Assembly (NCBI GenBank): GCA_023105745.1
Contig: JALGQZ010000008.1
Span: 24,813,866-24,877,865 of the forward strand
Direction of reading: 5' to 3'
Source of the DNA: Austropuccinia psidii
Lineage: Eukaryota; Basidiomycota; Pucciniomycetes; Pucciniales; Sphaerophragmiaceae
Length of the DNA: 64,000 bases
The position numbers were made by a program, and so were the translations under genes. The notes beneath the pieces were generated by a model. That model did not search any database and had not been told where the DNA came from. It worked only from the letters and a program-made list of their open reading frames with translations. The stretch's first letter is position 1. Every line of letters begins with the position of its first letter. Positions 36,445 through 48,245 of the stretch are shown one piece after another.

Positions 36445-38426
36445 TTTGAACCTTTGAGATATGACCACATACCCAAAAAGGTCACAAGAAATATTTCAAA
36501 TAATTATACATTAAAAATAATTACCTTAAAACCACAAAAATGCCATAAATTGGCATAAAACTTAGTTTAACTTAAAAACCAATGAATACAAATGGAAATA
36601 AATTATACCATTGGATTCCCCATGGTAAAATACACATATACCACTTTTATGGAATATCTGTAAAGTCAATATTCAATGATTTATAAGTAATAATACCTTA
36701 TAAAAAACACAAATCCTTAATCATTTGAAATACCAATGAAACAACATGTAAGATAAATGGTACCACTGGATTCTCCATAAAAATCCACATATAAAACAAT
36801 TAAGAAGCTAATCTTCAAAGTCAATACTTAAGTAGTTAAGCTGAATATATGCACTTTTTTGGTCAACGCATATATTCAAGGATTTTAGCTAATATCTTTT
36901 GAAATATCCAATATAGAGTGATGAGCTAAAAATAAAGTGATCACGTAATTACTGTAGGAATACAGAAATGACGTTTATTTCACAAGTTATAAACAAGGTT
37001 AAAACCTGTAAGGGATTATTGATTAAAATCAATAGTGCTGTTGACCACTTTGTTGTGAAAGTGGTCCAAACTTAAAAAAAAGTAGACAGTTGGATTCTAC
37101 TAGCTCATTCGTGAAGAATGATGTATTTTTTATTTTAATATTCAAGGTATAACCCCTTGAAATCATGGTTTGAAGTTTGAAATATTAAATTTTGACAGAA
37201 AAGATGAGTTACAAGAAAAATCATCAGAAAAAGAGTTTTGATGATGTAATGAAATTCTCTTGAAATAATAATGAAGTTATTCCAAGCTATTAGAATTCAC
37301 TCTCTGAATTTCTGTAGCGTGTAAAACCTAAAAGTTATTAAGGATCAAAGTTTGAGCTTAATTTGATCATTTATGATCACTCACTGTAACCTTAAATTAA
37401 GTTTAACAGTCATATGAGTGATACAATCGGTGAATACTGTTATTTTATGATTAAAGCTAATAAAATACATGAATTTTTGGGGTTCTTCCAAGCCTTGACG
37501 TCATCAAACTTAGAGTTATAGTGATAACTCTAAATAATGGCGTAATAATGAGATAATATGGTGTAATCATGATGTAATCATCACCAAACCTTAAGATATT
37601 TATCAATTCAAGTAGATATAATCAGTGCACGTCTACTAGAAGCCTGATAGACTCTAGGAGGGAGGTACCTACTATAAATAGAGCTCTTTTTACTCTGTTT
37701 TCCCCTCAGACGCTTACAAAACATTAAATCATTAAATAAAAAGGTAATTTCTTTATTCTTTATATATAAAAATTTTATATTATTAAAGATCAAAGATAAT
37801 CTTATAATAATCTTCATCTTTGACATGATTATTGCAATTATTTGATTGTTTTGTTTAAATTTCTCTTAAAAACCTCAATTCCACATAAAACCAAGAAAAT
37901 TTGTAATTTCTCTTAAATCCTATTGTAACTACAGTTTGAATGAGTTGTATTTCCATTTCTAGGCATAAATTTAATCAAAATTATTATATTAAGCATTAAA
38001 AGTAGGTTATTTCTCTTGGTATAATCATTTTTCTTTATTATTACTTATAATAACTCTATAATTGATATGAATAGTATTTATATTAATTTATAACTTTAAT
38101 ATTGGTAATATTATTGGTATTAATTGTTTTGTATTAGTAAAAAACAACTTTTTACGCCTTTATTATTTGTTGGTAACAATAATAAAGTGCTTTTAAATAT
38201 ATTAATTATCTTATATTAATATATTTATTTTATATATATTATTTTCTATAATATAAATCATATTATTATATTTATTTAATAATATAGTTATTTCATGCCA
38301 TAATTATAATAATTCTTTATTATTATAATTACTTTTATCTTATTTATTTTATTTATAAGGACATTCATAGTACAGTAAGTAAAATATTAGTAATTTTTAC
38401 TTATTGTTTCATAGTCAAACCTTACA
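36445..38426 (+). repeat. element 2 5' LTR
   Basis: Begins TTTGAACCTTTGAG (the 3' copy has TGTGAACC, so the terminal TG is mutated here) and ends AGTCAAACCTTACA. It contains three near-perfect hairpins (36843-36877, 37043-37066, 37511-37532) and a very AT-rich last 400 bp. Confidence 0.93.
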
Positions 38427-38428
38427 TT

Positions 38429-38445
38429 TGGGGGCCTGGCTGTGA
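38429..38445 (+). other. putative tRNA primer binding site, element 2
   Basis: TGGGGGCCTGGCTGTGA starts two bases after the LTR. It matches the primer site of element 1 except for one C-to-T change. Confidence 0.65.
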
Positions 38446-38898
38446 TATTTACTCTAAAAGACCTTTAAAGAGATTCTAATTGGGCTTATCCAATATAAAA
38501 TTATAATTAAAATCCTAAAGTTATATAATAATTTTATATTTATTGATTTTAAAAGCTATTGAGGCATTTGGAAAGCAATTGTACTGTCTTACACGTGGTT
38601 TTTCACATCCTTAGACTTGCAAAAACCTTCTTTGGGTGACTCTAGTGATTCAAAAAGATATTTTATAAATTAAAAATAATTTTATAAAAGAATCATATTC
38701 ATTTTTATCTTATCCTTCAAAAATAAAAACAAAAAAAATAATAAAAAATAATAAAAACCGATAAAAAAGGTATTTTATTCATTTTAATTTCATTTCTTAA
38801 TTTTTTTCACTTTTTAAAAGATATAAAAGCAATTTTTATGTGGAAAATTGCCATATCTTACCAAAAATAACACTTTTATATAAAAGACTTATATTTAT

Positions 38899-39061
38899 AT
38901 GTCTTTTTTAGTTTTTGAAGACAATCCAACAGAGGACAACCAAACCACTGTTGAAAGATTGGTTGAAGAAACTTGTCAAAGTTCTCCAACACCAATAATC
39001 ACTAAGAAAAAGAAAGCCAAGAAATTGGACTTTCCAGGACCCACTATTCAGGACTCTGAAG
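38899..39061 (+). CDS. element 2 5' leader exon candidate
   Basis: A frame opens with ATG at 38899 (MSFLVFEDNPTEDNQTTVER...) and reaches CTGAAG at 39061, directly followed by GTGAGTACC. The region 39062-39136 ends CTTTTCTTAAG-like (TTATTTTTCTTAAG), so it resembles a 75-bp spliceosomal intron. The exon is Thr/Glu/Lys-rich without known domains. It may be the translated start of a spliced gag or an unrelated leader peptide. Confidence 0.4.
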
Positions 39062-39138
39062 GTGAGTACCTCATTTATAAATTCCCATAAGAAGAATTCC
39101 TGTTCTAAAATCTTCTTATTTCTTATTTTTCTTAAGAT

Positions 39139-39751
39139 ATGACTACCAGAAGAGGCTCCCAATACTCCATCCAATCAGATGCAGCTGGAATCAGAAGTAG
39201 AATTGATTCCTCAAAAAGGGAAAATGAAGGGCAATATCCCCAGTGGAACAGAATCCACACAAGGAAGTGCTTTATCCCAAAGGCAAGTCCAAGAAATGCC
39301 CATGATATCTGAACCAGAATTGGAACTAAGTATGAGTGACTCAAACAGGTACAAATCACATTCAGAGGGCTCAAACAGACATTTACATGAGCCAGTACAA
39401 ACATTACTACACAGTGTAAAAAAACAAGGATTGGGAAATGTTGCCCCAAATACACCAAAGAGTGATGAGCTCCTGGTACATCCTGAAAAAGTTCCTCAAA
39501 GAGGAGGAAATAGTGAGATACTCCAATGGATGGAATCCACTATCATCCAAACCTCAAATCAAAAAGATCAAGGAGTATCATGCCAAAAAGAAGGAGGAAA
39601 CCAAGGAAGAAGCCCCAAGCCAACCCACTTCCCCAAGAAGGGAAGAAGAACAAGAAAAATAATTGGAGAAAACCATATTCCCCAAGCTACACAATCCCCC
39701 AAATCCAAAAAGATGCCATGGACAATGTCTTCAACATGGCCAGAACTGTGA
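39139..39751 (+). pseudogene. element 2 5' gag region, overlapping frames
   Basis: From ATG at 39139 one frame reads MTTRRGSQYSIQSDAAG and stops at about 39310. A second frame, open 39179-39751, reads hydrophilic sequence with SEGSNRHLHEPVQTLLHSV and SEILQWMESTIIQTSNQ. The real gag N-terminus probably uses the first frame briefly, then the second, then the main gag frame, so small indels have broken it. The composition (Ser, Glu, Gln, Lys) parallels the N-terminal part of element 1 Gag. Confidence 0.5.
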
Positions 39752-41195
39752 TGGAATTCAAAGACAAAGAGGAGCAAAGAATGAGAAAACCCCATTTCCC
39801 AAAGAAATAACCTTGCCTCCTGATGTTGTAAATACTTTAACAGAGCTTAAAAATAGTATTTTACCTCTTAAAGACATTAAAAATAGTTTATTATCTTTCC
39901 AAGAAATAAATAATAGCTTATCATATTTAACAAAACTTGTTGTACAAAATAAAAAAGAAATTGATAACATAAAATTTATGATTGAAAATAATAAACCAAA
40001 AGTATTAATTGATAATACTCAGAAATTAAGACAAGGACAACAAGATTTGTACAAATACATAATTTATATCAAAGAAAAAACTTTGACAATCAATTATGGC
40101 GTGAGTATGGATAATCTTACAGAAAAATTAAACAAATCAAGCGTTTCTGTAGAAATATTTGAAGAAAAGACTTCATCACACCAAAAATTACTTTTGGACC
40201 ATGTGGGAAAGAGTGATGAAGCAAGAATGCATCTGAAAGATGACATTCAAAGTGAAATAAGGCTTATTACTGAAAAAATGGATAGAATTAATGACGCTCG
40301 CTCAAATATGCCAAAGTTATCAACACCATTTTCTCACATAAGATGCCCTGTTAAACCAAAAGAGGAATTAACAAGTCCATTTATAACAGACTTGAGTCAC
40401 CAAGAAAATAACCAAGTCTTAATGAAGGAAGCATCTCAATTAAAAGAATGGCCTACATTCACAGGAGAAGGTGAATATGACCACATGTCATTTATCAAGA
40501 CAATTGACATGCTAAAAGAAGATTATGCCATACCAGATGAATTAATCACTGCAATACTACATTCATTGTTTGAAAAATATGCAAAAAGGTGGTATTATGG
40601 CATAAGGAAAATAAATGGCAAAAACACCTGGTCTTGGTGGAAACAAGAAATAATCACCAAGTGGGATAATGATGCCTGGAGGTACAAGATAGAAAATGCA
40701 TGTGGAAATTCTTTCTTTGACCCAGACAAAGACAAACCTTTAACTTGGTTCTTAAAACAAGTTGAAAGACTCAATGCATTGTACCCAGAAATGTCACAAA
40801 AAATGGCGCATATGAAAATACTTAAGAAATGTGGAGGAGAGCTAGAACATGCCCTAAGAAGCAGGTGTATAGAACCATGCTCCACAGAAGAATATATCAA
40901 TGCACTAGAAGACGTAGTGACAAGAACAAAAATTGGCAGAACTTGGAAGAAATTGGACATTAAAAGTTCAAATAAGCCATTTATCAAAAAAGATAAATCA
41001 AAAGAAGCTTTCAAGCCCAATACATCCAACAATAATGAGCAAAGGAAATTCCATAAATGTGGAGGTATTGGACACTTAGCCAATAATTGCCTCAAAAAGG
41101 CAAAGATTAATGAAATTGTGGAAACAGAAAACCACAATGACAAAGAGGAGGAATCTGACTCTGAAAAGGAAACAGAAGAGTCAGAAAGTTCTTAA
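39438..41195 (+). pseudogene. element 2 Gag (capsid and damaged zinc knuckle)
   Basis: The frame runs 39438-39662, is cut by TAA at 39660, then continues 39663-41195. It has a long helical central part (DIKNSLLSFQEINNSLSYL), the capsid block with WPTFTGEGEYDHMSFIK and WSWWKQEIITKWDNDAW as in element 1, GGELEHALRSRC, and a zinc knuckle. The knuckle reads FHKCGGIGHLANNC: the first of the CCHC cysteines has become Phe, so zinc binding should be lost. An acidic tail (EEESDSEKETEESESS) ends at TAA 41193, which is in phase with the protease beyond. Confidence 0.78.
39526..39810 (+). other. third overlapping open frame in element 2 gag
   Basis: A 94-codon frame from ATG 39526 is Lys/Arg/Pro-rich and ends with DAMDNVFNMARTVMEFKDKE and a basic tail. 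It overlaps two other open frames, as in element 1 gag. Its status as a real protein is unknown. Confidence 0.35.
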
Positions 41196-42008
41196 AGTGA
41201 TGAAATTAATATAATTAATGCACAAATTCATAATATTGATATAATTTATGAATTACTAGATGTTAACTCAAACTTACCACAAGTTGGAACATCTGACACA
41301 AACCTGACAAATATACAAGATGCCAAAATGTACAGAGCCAAACCTGCAAAAGGAATGGGATATACAGCTGGAAAATCAAGTATAAGTATTGTTATGGTTG
41401 ATAACCAAAAAGGAAAAGTGAACTTGGATACAGGAGCATATTGCACCTGTGTTGGTAAAAGTTATTTAAAAACCATTGTCCCAGACTGGCAAGAAAAGAC
41501 TATGCCAATACAAGGTGTCAAATTTAGTAGTGCAAGTGAGAGCATGAAGCCCCTTGGAATAATTGATTTAACACTAATTTTTCCTCACCCCTCACAATGT
41601 GTCAGAATTAAAGTAGAGTTTGTAGTAATGGACAGCTGTACTAGTAATCACTTCATACTTGGAAATGACTACTTACCAATTTATGGTATAGATATATTTA
41701 ACCAAAAAGACAGATATTTTACCATAGGAGATAACAAAAGACAAAATTTTGGCTTCTTAAATAACAAAAAACAAATCACAGTTATCAAGAATGAAGAGAA
41801 AAGTCCAGAAAAGGACCTTTTTATATCTGAACAACTCACAGAGGCAGAATTCAATCAGGAATTAACAGATAAAATGAAAGAAAAATTGATTGGCCTCTTA
41901 TTTAAGTACAAAAATGCCTTTGAAACTGACAAGGAGCCACTAGTTGCCATAATTGAACATGAAGTGGATATAATTCCTAATGTGGAAACCCTTACCCACC
42001 TTCACTAA
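41196..42008 (+). pseudogene. element 2 aspartic protease segment
   Basis: Continuing the gag frame after the stop at 41193, this shows NLDTGAYCTCVGKSYL with the DTG catalytic triplet, then SSASESMKPLGIIDL and the C-terminal FILGNDYLPIYGIDIF signature, closely matching element 1. It leads into a pre-RT linker. Near 41985 one A is missing compared with element 1, so the frame shifts and terminates at 42006. Confidence 0.82.
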
Positions 42009-42811
42009 GGAGACCTGCTTACCCAACTAGTCCAAGGGCTAGAGAATCCTTGGAGGTACACATTAAAGAATCAATGGACCTTTGAGTATGAAGAAAGGTA
42101 GGACATAATTAACAGGTAGATGTCACTACACCTGTCATTATAACTTGGCATAATGGAAAATCAAGGATGGTAGGAGGCTTCAGAGCCCTAAACACCTATA
42201 CCATTCCAGACAGATATCCAATACCCAGAATCCATGAGACATTGACACAATTGTCACAAGCTAAGTTCATTACAGCCATGGATGCCTTAAAGGGTTCTCA
42301 TCAAAATGTCTTAACAGACAATTCAAAGAAACCACTGAGGATGATAGTCCATTGTTGGATTTTTGAATACTTAAGAATGCCATTTGGAATAAAAAATGCA
42401 CCTTCCCATTATCAAAGGATGATGAACACCATATTTCCTGAAGAATTATCAGAAGGATGGTTAATTATCTATATTGATGATATCATAGTTTGCTCAGAAA
42501 CTTGGGAAAATCACCTTACAATACTAGAAAGGGTACTACAAAAAATAGTGCAAGTGAATATGAAAAGTTCCTTTAAAAAGCTTCATTTTGCATACAGTGA
42601 ACTAAAAGCACTAGGACATGTTGTATCTGGACTTAGTCTAGGCATAGACAAGAATAAAGTAGCAGCATTACTACTTAAGCCAATGCCTCAAACCAAAAAA
42701 GAAATGCAATCATCTCTAGGATTTTCCGGTTACTATAGACAGCATATGAAGGACTTTGCCAAAATTGCTAAATCCTTGTATAAGCTATGTGACCAACAAA
42801 CAGTCTATTAA
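42009..42811 (+). pseudogene. element 2 reverse transcriptase
   Basis: RT continues in the shifted frame. The first 150 bases carry several stops; from 42167 it is open to 42811. Visible are [20 protein letters not shown] (Asp of the usual GDFRALN changed to Gly), [11 protein letters not shown] with the first palm Asp, [13 protein letters not shown], and the catalytic [12 protein letters not shown]. The thumb has [15 protein letters not shown] and [16 protein letters not shown] at 42809 ends it. It synthesises element cDNA in functional relatives. Confidence 0.88.
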
Positions 42812-43300
42812 ATGACAGAAGAAAGTGTCAAGGCATATTAAGAATTGAAAAATTCCTTAACAAATGCCCCATTTCTTCTAATGCCAGATTGGAAAATACC
42901 CTCCAAACTTTACATTGATGCTTGTGGGGAAGGACTAGGTGCTTCACTACACCAGACACAAATTATAAATGATAAACCAGTGGAATGACCAATTTGTTTT
43001 ATTTCAAGACAAATAAAGCCAACAGAAGCAACATATGGAGCAAGCCAAATGGAATTCCTCTGCTTAGTGTGGGCTTTAGAAAAATTACATTATTACTTGG
43101 ATGGAACAGTATTTGATGTGATTACAGACTGTAATGCTGTAAAATCTCTATTAAATATGAAAACTCCAAATAGACATATTCTGAGATGGCAAATTGCTAT
43201 CCAAGAATACAGAGGAAATATGACCATTGTTCATAAATCTGGCAATATTCATAAAAATGCAGATGGTCTTAGCAGATGGGCTCTAGCAAATACCCCTGAA
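42812..43300 (+). pseudogene. element 2 RNase H
   Basis: The same frame continues through stops at 42839 and 42986. RNase H landmarks are [35 protein letters not shown] and [15 protein letters not shown], followed by [12 protein letters not shown]. Here the two GATGG words and the 13 bases between them are intact, in contrast to element 1. Confidence 0.85.
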
Positions 43301-44914
43301 AATCCAGCATGGGTACCACAGGAAGAGAACCATATAGAAGGAATATGTGTCACAGACATTGGCACAGAATTCTTTAACCAAGTTAAAGAGAGCTATAAGA
43401 TAGACAAGAATTTCCATATCTTAAGCAAACTTCTAATGAAAGACTGCAAAGATCCATCACTTTCATCAAAATTAGATGAAACATAGAAAAAGGCATATGA
43501 TGAAGGAAGATTCCACCTCCTTGATGGAATCCTTTACCATAGAACAAAACACACATGTTCTATGGCCTTAACAGATAGAGCCCTGATAGACACTATTTTA
43601 CATGAGTGTCATGATAATGTTGCAACTGGACACCTTTCAGAAGACAGAACACTAGAAAGAGTGAAAACCTGCTCTTGGTAGCCAAATTGGAAGAAAGATG
43701 TTGCAGAATACTGCCAAACCTGTGACAGATGTCAAAAAGCCAACAGAGCCACAGGAAAGAAATTTGGAATGATGATCCAAATCCAAGAACCAAAATCCCC
43801 TTGGGAAATAGTTCATATGGATTGGGTAACAGCATTACCCCCAGGAGGAGACAGACACTATAATGCAAGCCTAGTATTAGTTGACAGGTATAGCAAAACT
43901 CCCATGTTACTACCATGTCACAAAGATGACACAGCTATGGACACAGCCATAATGATATGGAATAAAGTAATTAGCCATACAGGCTTATTACAGAATATTA
44001 TAAGTGATAGAGACCCAAAATTCACTCTAGAATTATGGACAAATCTCCATAACTTGTTTGGGACAAAATTATCATTTTCAACAGCTTACCATCCTCAAAC
44101 TGATGGTTTAGCAGAAAGAATGATACAAACCTTGGAGGACATGATCAGAAGATTCTGTGCTTATGGACTAGAATTCAAAGATTCTGATGGTTTTACCCAT
44201 GATTGGTGTACACTAATACCAGCTCTTGAACTGGCATAAAAAACATCAATCCATTCTTCTACTGGAAAAACACCAGCAATTCTAGAAAAAGGTTGGAGTC
44301 CAAGACTTCCTTATGATACCCTCAAAAAGGACTTAGTGGATATACATCCAACAGCAAGCAGCTTTAAGATAATGCTTGACAAGGCAAGACACCATGCAAA
44401 CAGATATATGCAAGATTATTTCAAATATGCAAAAGAAAGATGGGATAAAAGTCATAAACCACCTGACTTCAAAATAGGAGACTTGGTACTAGTACCAACC
44501 CTTAATTTCAATAACATAAAAGGTCCAAAGAAATTGAAAGATTCTTTTGCAGGGCCATTTATGATAAAGGCACTTCATAGACCCAATGCTGTGCAACTGG
44601 AACTCACAGGTGAATTAATGAACAAACACCCAGCTTTCCCTGTAATTCTGATAAAACCTTACAGCTCAAGTGACAAGGAGGTATTTCCACTAAGAAAAAA
44701 AAACCCACTTGAAATTCCCCCCTTGGAAGAAGGAGAAGAAAAGAAAATTGTAAAAGTCCTTAAAGAAAGAAGGACAAGAAACAAAAAAGAAAGAGAATAC
44801 CTTGTAAGGTATAGAAATTGAACTTAAGAAGATGAATGGCTACTTGAGAAAGATATAACAAATGCTGATAGACTACTAAGAAGGTTCAGAAATGAAAGAA
44901 AACCTGAAAAATAG
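43301..44914 (+). pseudogene. element 2 integrase and chromodomain
   Basis: The frame continues to TAG 44912 with stops at 43484, 43679, 44237, 44819 and 44825. The zinc domain shows ILHECHDNVATGHLSED and CQTCDRCQKAN; the stop at 43679 replaces the Trp of a WWP motif. The catalytic core is intact in 43769-44239: HMDWVTALPP, IISDRDPKF and DGLAERMIQ, with D-x61-D-x35-E spacing as in element 1. The GPY-type domain has GDLVLVPTLNFN and DSFAGPFMIKALHRPNAVQ. The last part, RRTRNKKEREYLVRYRN ... DEWLLEKDI, is chromodomain-like. Confidence 0.86.
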
Positions 44915-45020
44915 AACAGTTAAGCATTATTGAGCTTCAAGACTAACAAAGTCTATTGAAGAGGTAGGACAGTGGATGATACCCTAATTACACATATCAG
45001 ATTGTGGTACAATCTTTTTT

Positions 45021-45032
45021 GGTGGTAGAGAA
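45021..45032 (+). other. element 2 polypurine tract candidate
   Basis: GGTGGTAGAGAA precedes the 3' LTR. It is purine-rich but less pure than the tract of element 1. Confidence 0.5.
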
Positions 45033-47012
45033 TGTGAACCTTTGAGATATGACCACATACCCAAAAAGGTCACAAGAAATATTTAAAATAATTATACATT
45101 AAAAATACTTACCTTAAAGCCACAAAAATGCAATAAATTGGCATAAAACTTGATTTAACTTAAAAACCAATGAATAAACATGTGAAATAAGTTATACAAC
45201 TGGATTACCCATGGTAAAATACACATATACAATTTTTATGGCATATCTGTAAAGTCAATATTTAATGAGTTATAAGTAATAATACCTTATAAAAAACACA
45301 AATCCTTAATTATTTCAAATACCAATGAAATAACATGTGAGATAAATGGTACCACTGGATTTTCCATAAACATCCACATATAAAACAATTAAGAAGCTAA
45401 TCTTCAAAGTCAATACTTAAGGAGTTAAGCTGAATATATGCACTTTTTTGGTCAATGCATATATTCAAGGATTTTAGCTAATATCTTTTGAAATATCTAA
45501 TATAGAGTGATGGGCTAAAAATAAAGTGATCACGTAATTACTGTAGGAATACAGAAATTAAGTTTATTTCACAAGTTATAAACAAGGTTAAAACCTGTAA
45601 GGGATTATTGATTAAAATCAATAGAGCTGTTGACCACTTTGTTGTGAAAGTGGTCCAAAATTAAAAAGAGTAGAAAGTTGGATTCTACTAGTTCATTCGT
45701 GAAGAATGATATTTTTTATTATAATATTCATGGTATAACCCCTTGAAATTATGGTTTGAAGTTTAAAATATTAAATTTTGACAGAAAAGATGAGTTACAA
45801 GAAAAATGATCAAAAATAGAGTTTTGATTATGTAATGAAATTCTCTTGGAAGCATAATAGAGTTATTCCAAGCTATTTGAATTCACTCTCTGAATTTCTG
45901 TAGCTTTTAAAACCTAAAAGTTATTAAGGATCAAAGTTTGAGCTTAATTTGATCATTTATGATCACTCACTGTAACCTTAAATTAAGTTTAACAGTCATA
46001 TGAGTGATATAATTGGTGAATACTGTTAGTTTATGATTAAAACTAATAAAATCCACAAATTTTTGGGGTTCTGCCAAGCCTTGACATCATCAAACTTAGA
46101 GTTATAGTGATAACTCTAAATAATGGCGTAATAATGAGATAATATGGTTTGATCATGATGTAATCATCACCAAACCTTAAGCTATTGATCATTTCCAGCG
46201 GATATGATCAGTGCATGTCTACTAGAAGCTTGTTGGACTCTAGGAGGGAATTATTAACTATGAATAGAGCTCTTTTTACTCTGTTTTCCCCTCAGACGCT
46301 TACAAAACATTAAATCATTAAATAAAAAGGTAATTTCTCTATTCTTTATATATAAAGATTTTATATTATTAAATACCAAAGATAATCTTATAATAATCTT
46401 CATCTTTTACGTGATTATTGCAATTATTCAATTGTTTTGTTTAAATTTCTCTTGAAAACCTCAATTCCATGTAAAACCGAGAAAATTTGTAATTTCTCTT
46501 AACTCTTATTGTAACTACAATTTAAACAAGTTGTATTTACATTTCTAGGCGTAAATTTATTAAAAATTATTATATTAAGCATTCAAAGTAGGTTATTTCT
46601 CTTATTATAATAATTTTTCTTTATTATTACTTTTAATAACTGTATAATTGATATAAATAATATTTATATTAATTTATAACTTTAGTATTGGTAATATTAT
46701 TTTTATTAATTGTTTTTTCTTAATAAAAAACAATTTTTTACGCCTTTATCATTTTTTGGTAACAATAATAAATTTCTTTTAAATATATTAAGTATCTTAT
46801 ATTAATATATTTATCTTATATATATTATTTTTTATAATATAAATTATATTATTATATTTATTTAATAATATAATTATTTTACGCCATAATTATAATAATT
46901 CTTCATTATTATAATTACTTTTATCTTATTTATTCTATTTATAAGGACATTCATATTACAATAAGTAAAATATTAGTAGTTTTGCCGTATTGTTTCATAG
47001 TCAAACCTTACA
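45033..47012 (+). repeat. element 2 3' LTR
   Basis: Begins TGTGAACCTTTGAGATATG and ends AGTCAAACCTTACA, aligned end to end with 36445-38426. It carries the same hairpins (45432-45466 and 45632-45655) and is followed by GGGAT (47013-47017). Confidence 0.93.
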
Positions 47013-47017
47013 GGGAT

Positions 47018-48245
47018 TTATATTGCATAAAGATAATAAAATGGGGGCATACAAGCCAGATATCAGGTTTGAAGGTTAGCTTTTTCAGTTTCATGGGAAA
47101 TGGTTTTCTGATTCTTACTACTACATTTTTTCTGGCTTGAGCTGTTAAAGTGATTTGTCTTTTGGTTTGATGTTTGAGACTTATTGTACTCATAAATAAA
47201 GTCATCAAATGAGCTCTTCTGTTTCAATGCCAAAAAAAGAATTTAACATGTTTAGTTACATCTAGTGAAATTTTCAGCCATGGGCTGTCTTGGTGGCACT
47301 TTTTTTACAAATGAATTTGAAGTGTTCCCATGAGATATTTGATTGACATATCAAATGAACCACCTCCTTAATCTAATAAATTTATCCATCAAGCTACTTC
47401 AAGGAATCCTTTTCAGCTAAATTAAGAATATCTTCAAAACAATGAACGTGCAAGTCAAAACCTATCAGCAAACCATTTTTAACAGCTAGATCCATAAATG
47501 TTGTATTTGATGAAGTATTAACCAAGGTTATAACCAAAAATTTGATGATCAATTGATGAGATATCCAAACTTTGAAAATAACTTAAAATTTGGACAAATC
47601 ACTTTCAGTGTCTGAGGATGAATCACTGGAGGTATCTATTTGAACTTAAGCATACTTTGATCCCCTTGGCTTTTGTGATTTTTTAATGAAGAATTTATTA
47701 AGCATATCAAAAATTATTGTGTATATATATTTTCCCAGTATGAGCCTCAGGGAACTTGGAAAATCCAATTGTTTCAATGAATGTTTTCCAATAAGTTGAC
47801 ATGTAATGAGCTGTTAGAGTAATATACAACATTCCACCTGGACCAGACCAAATGTCGGTAGAGAATGAGAACCATGGTGCTTGCAAATTGATGAAGGTAA
47901 ATATATGTTCTTTATCATTTAAAAAATTCTGCTTTATTCATTTGGAAATGGTTGTTTCAGAAATTAAGTTAATTTCCTTGTTAAGGGTACAAATAAGGTT
48001 TTGAAATGACTTGGATCTAACTAAACATATGATTTTTGATCTTGAATTATGAAGTTGACTAGATCATAATTTAAATTATTCTGTAAGTGAACATTCATAC
48101 TTTTCATTATGCTTCCATGGGTGTTTGATAAATTAATTTATACATTGGTGCTCTTTTCTGAAATTGCTTGAGCCCATATTTCCTTATGAAATTCTTTCAG
48201 ATGAGAGACCAGGTTTTTCTTTGTTCCTTCATTCCATTTAATTAT
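47018..48245 (-). pseudogene. hAT-family transposase, N-terminal and central part (decayed)
   Basis: Reading leftward from about 48245, the minus strand shows a BED zinc-finger remnant (LVSHLKEFHKEIW near 48200). Near 47885-47700 comes a clear hAT core: APWFSFSTDIWSGPGGMLYI, TAHYMSTYWKTFIETIGF and FPEAHTGKIYTQ, the usual S.T.D.W block and HTG motif. Near 47360 MDKFIRLRRW precedes the joint with the C-terminal part at 36439. Stops and frameshifts are common. Element 2 separates the two parts. Confidence 0.85.

Larger units (their letters stand above)
36445..47012 (+). mobile_element. element 2: full-length Ty3/Gypsy chromovirus-type LTR retrotransposon
   Basis: The 10.6-kb element has LTRs of 1982 and 1980 bp, a GGGAT target duplication, a primer site like that of element 1, gag, protease, RT, RNase H, integrase and a chromodomain-like end. 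Its proteins parallel those of element 1 domain by domain, but the LTRs are different families. Coding parts are interrupted by stops at 39660, 41193, 42809, 42839, 42986, 43484, 43679, 44237, 44819 and 44825 and a one-base deletion near 41985. It is inserted in a decayed hAT transposase gene. Confidence 0.95.
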
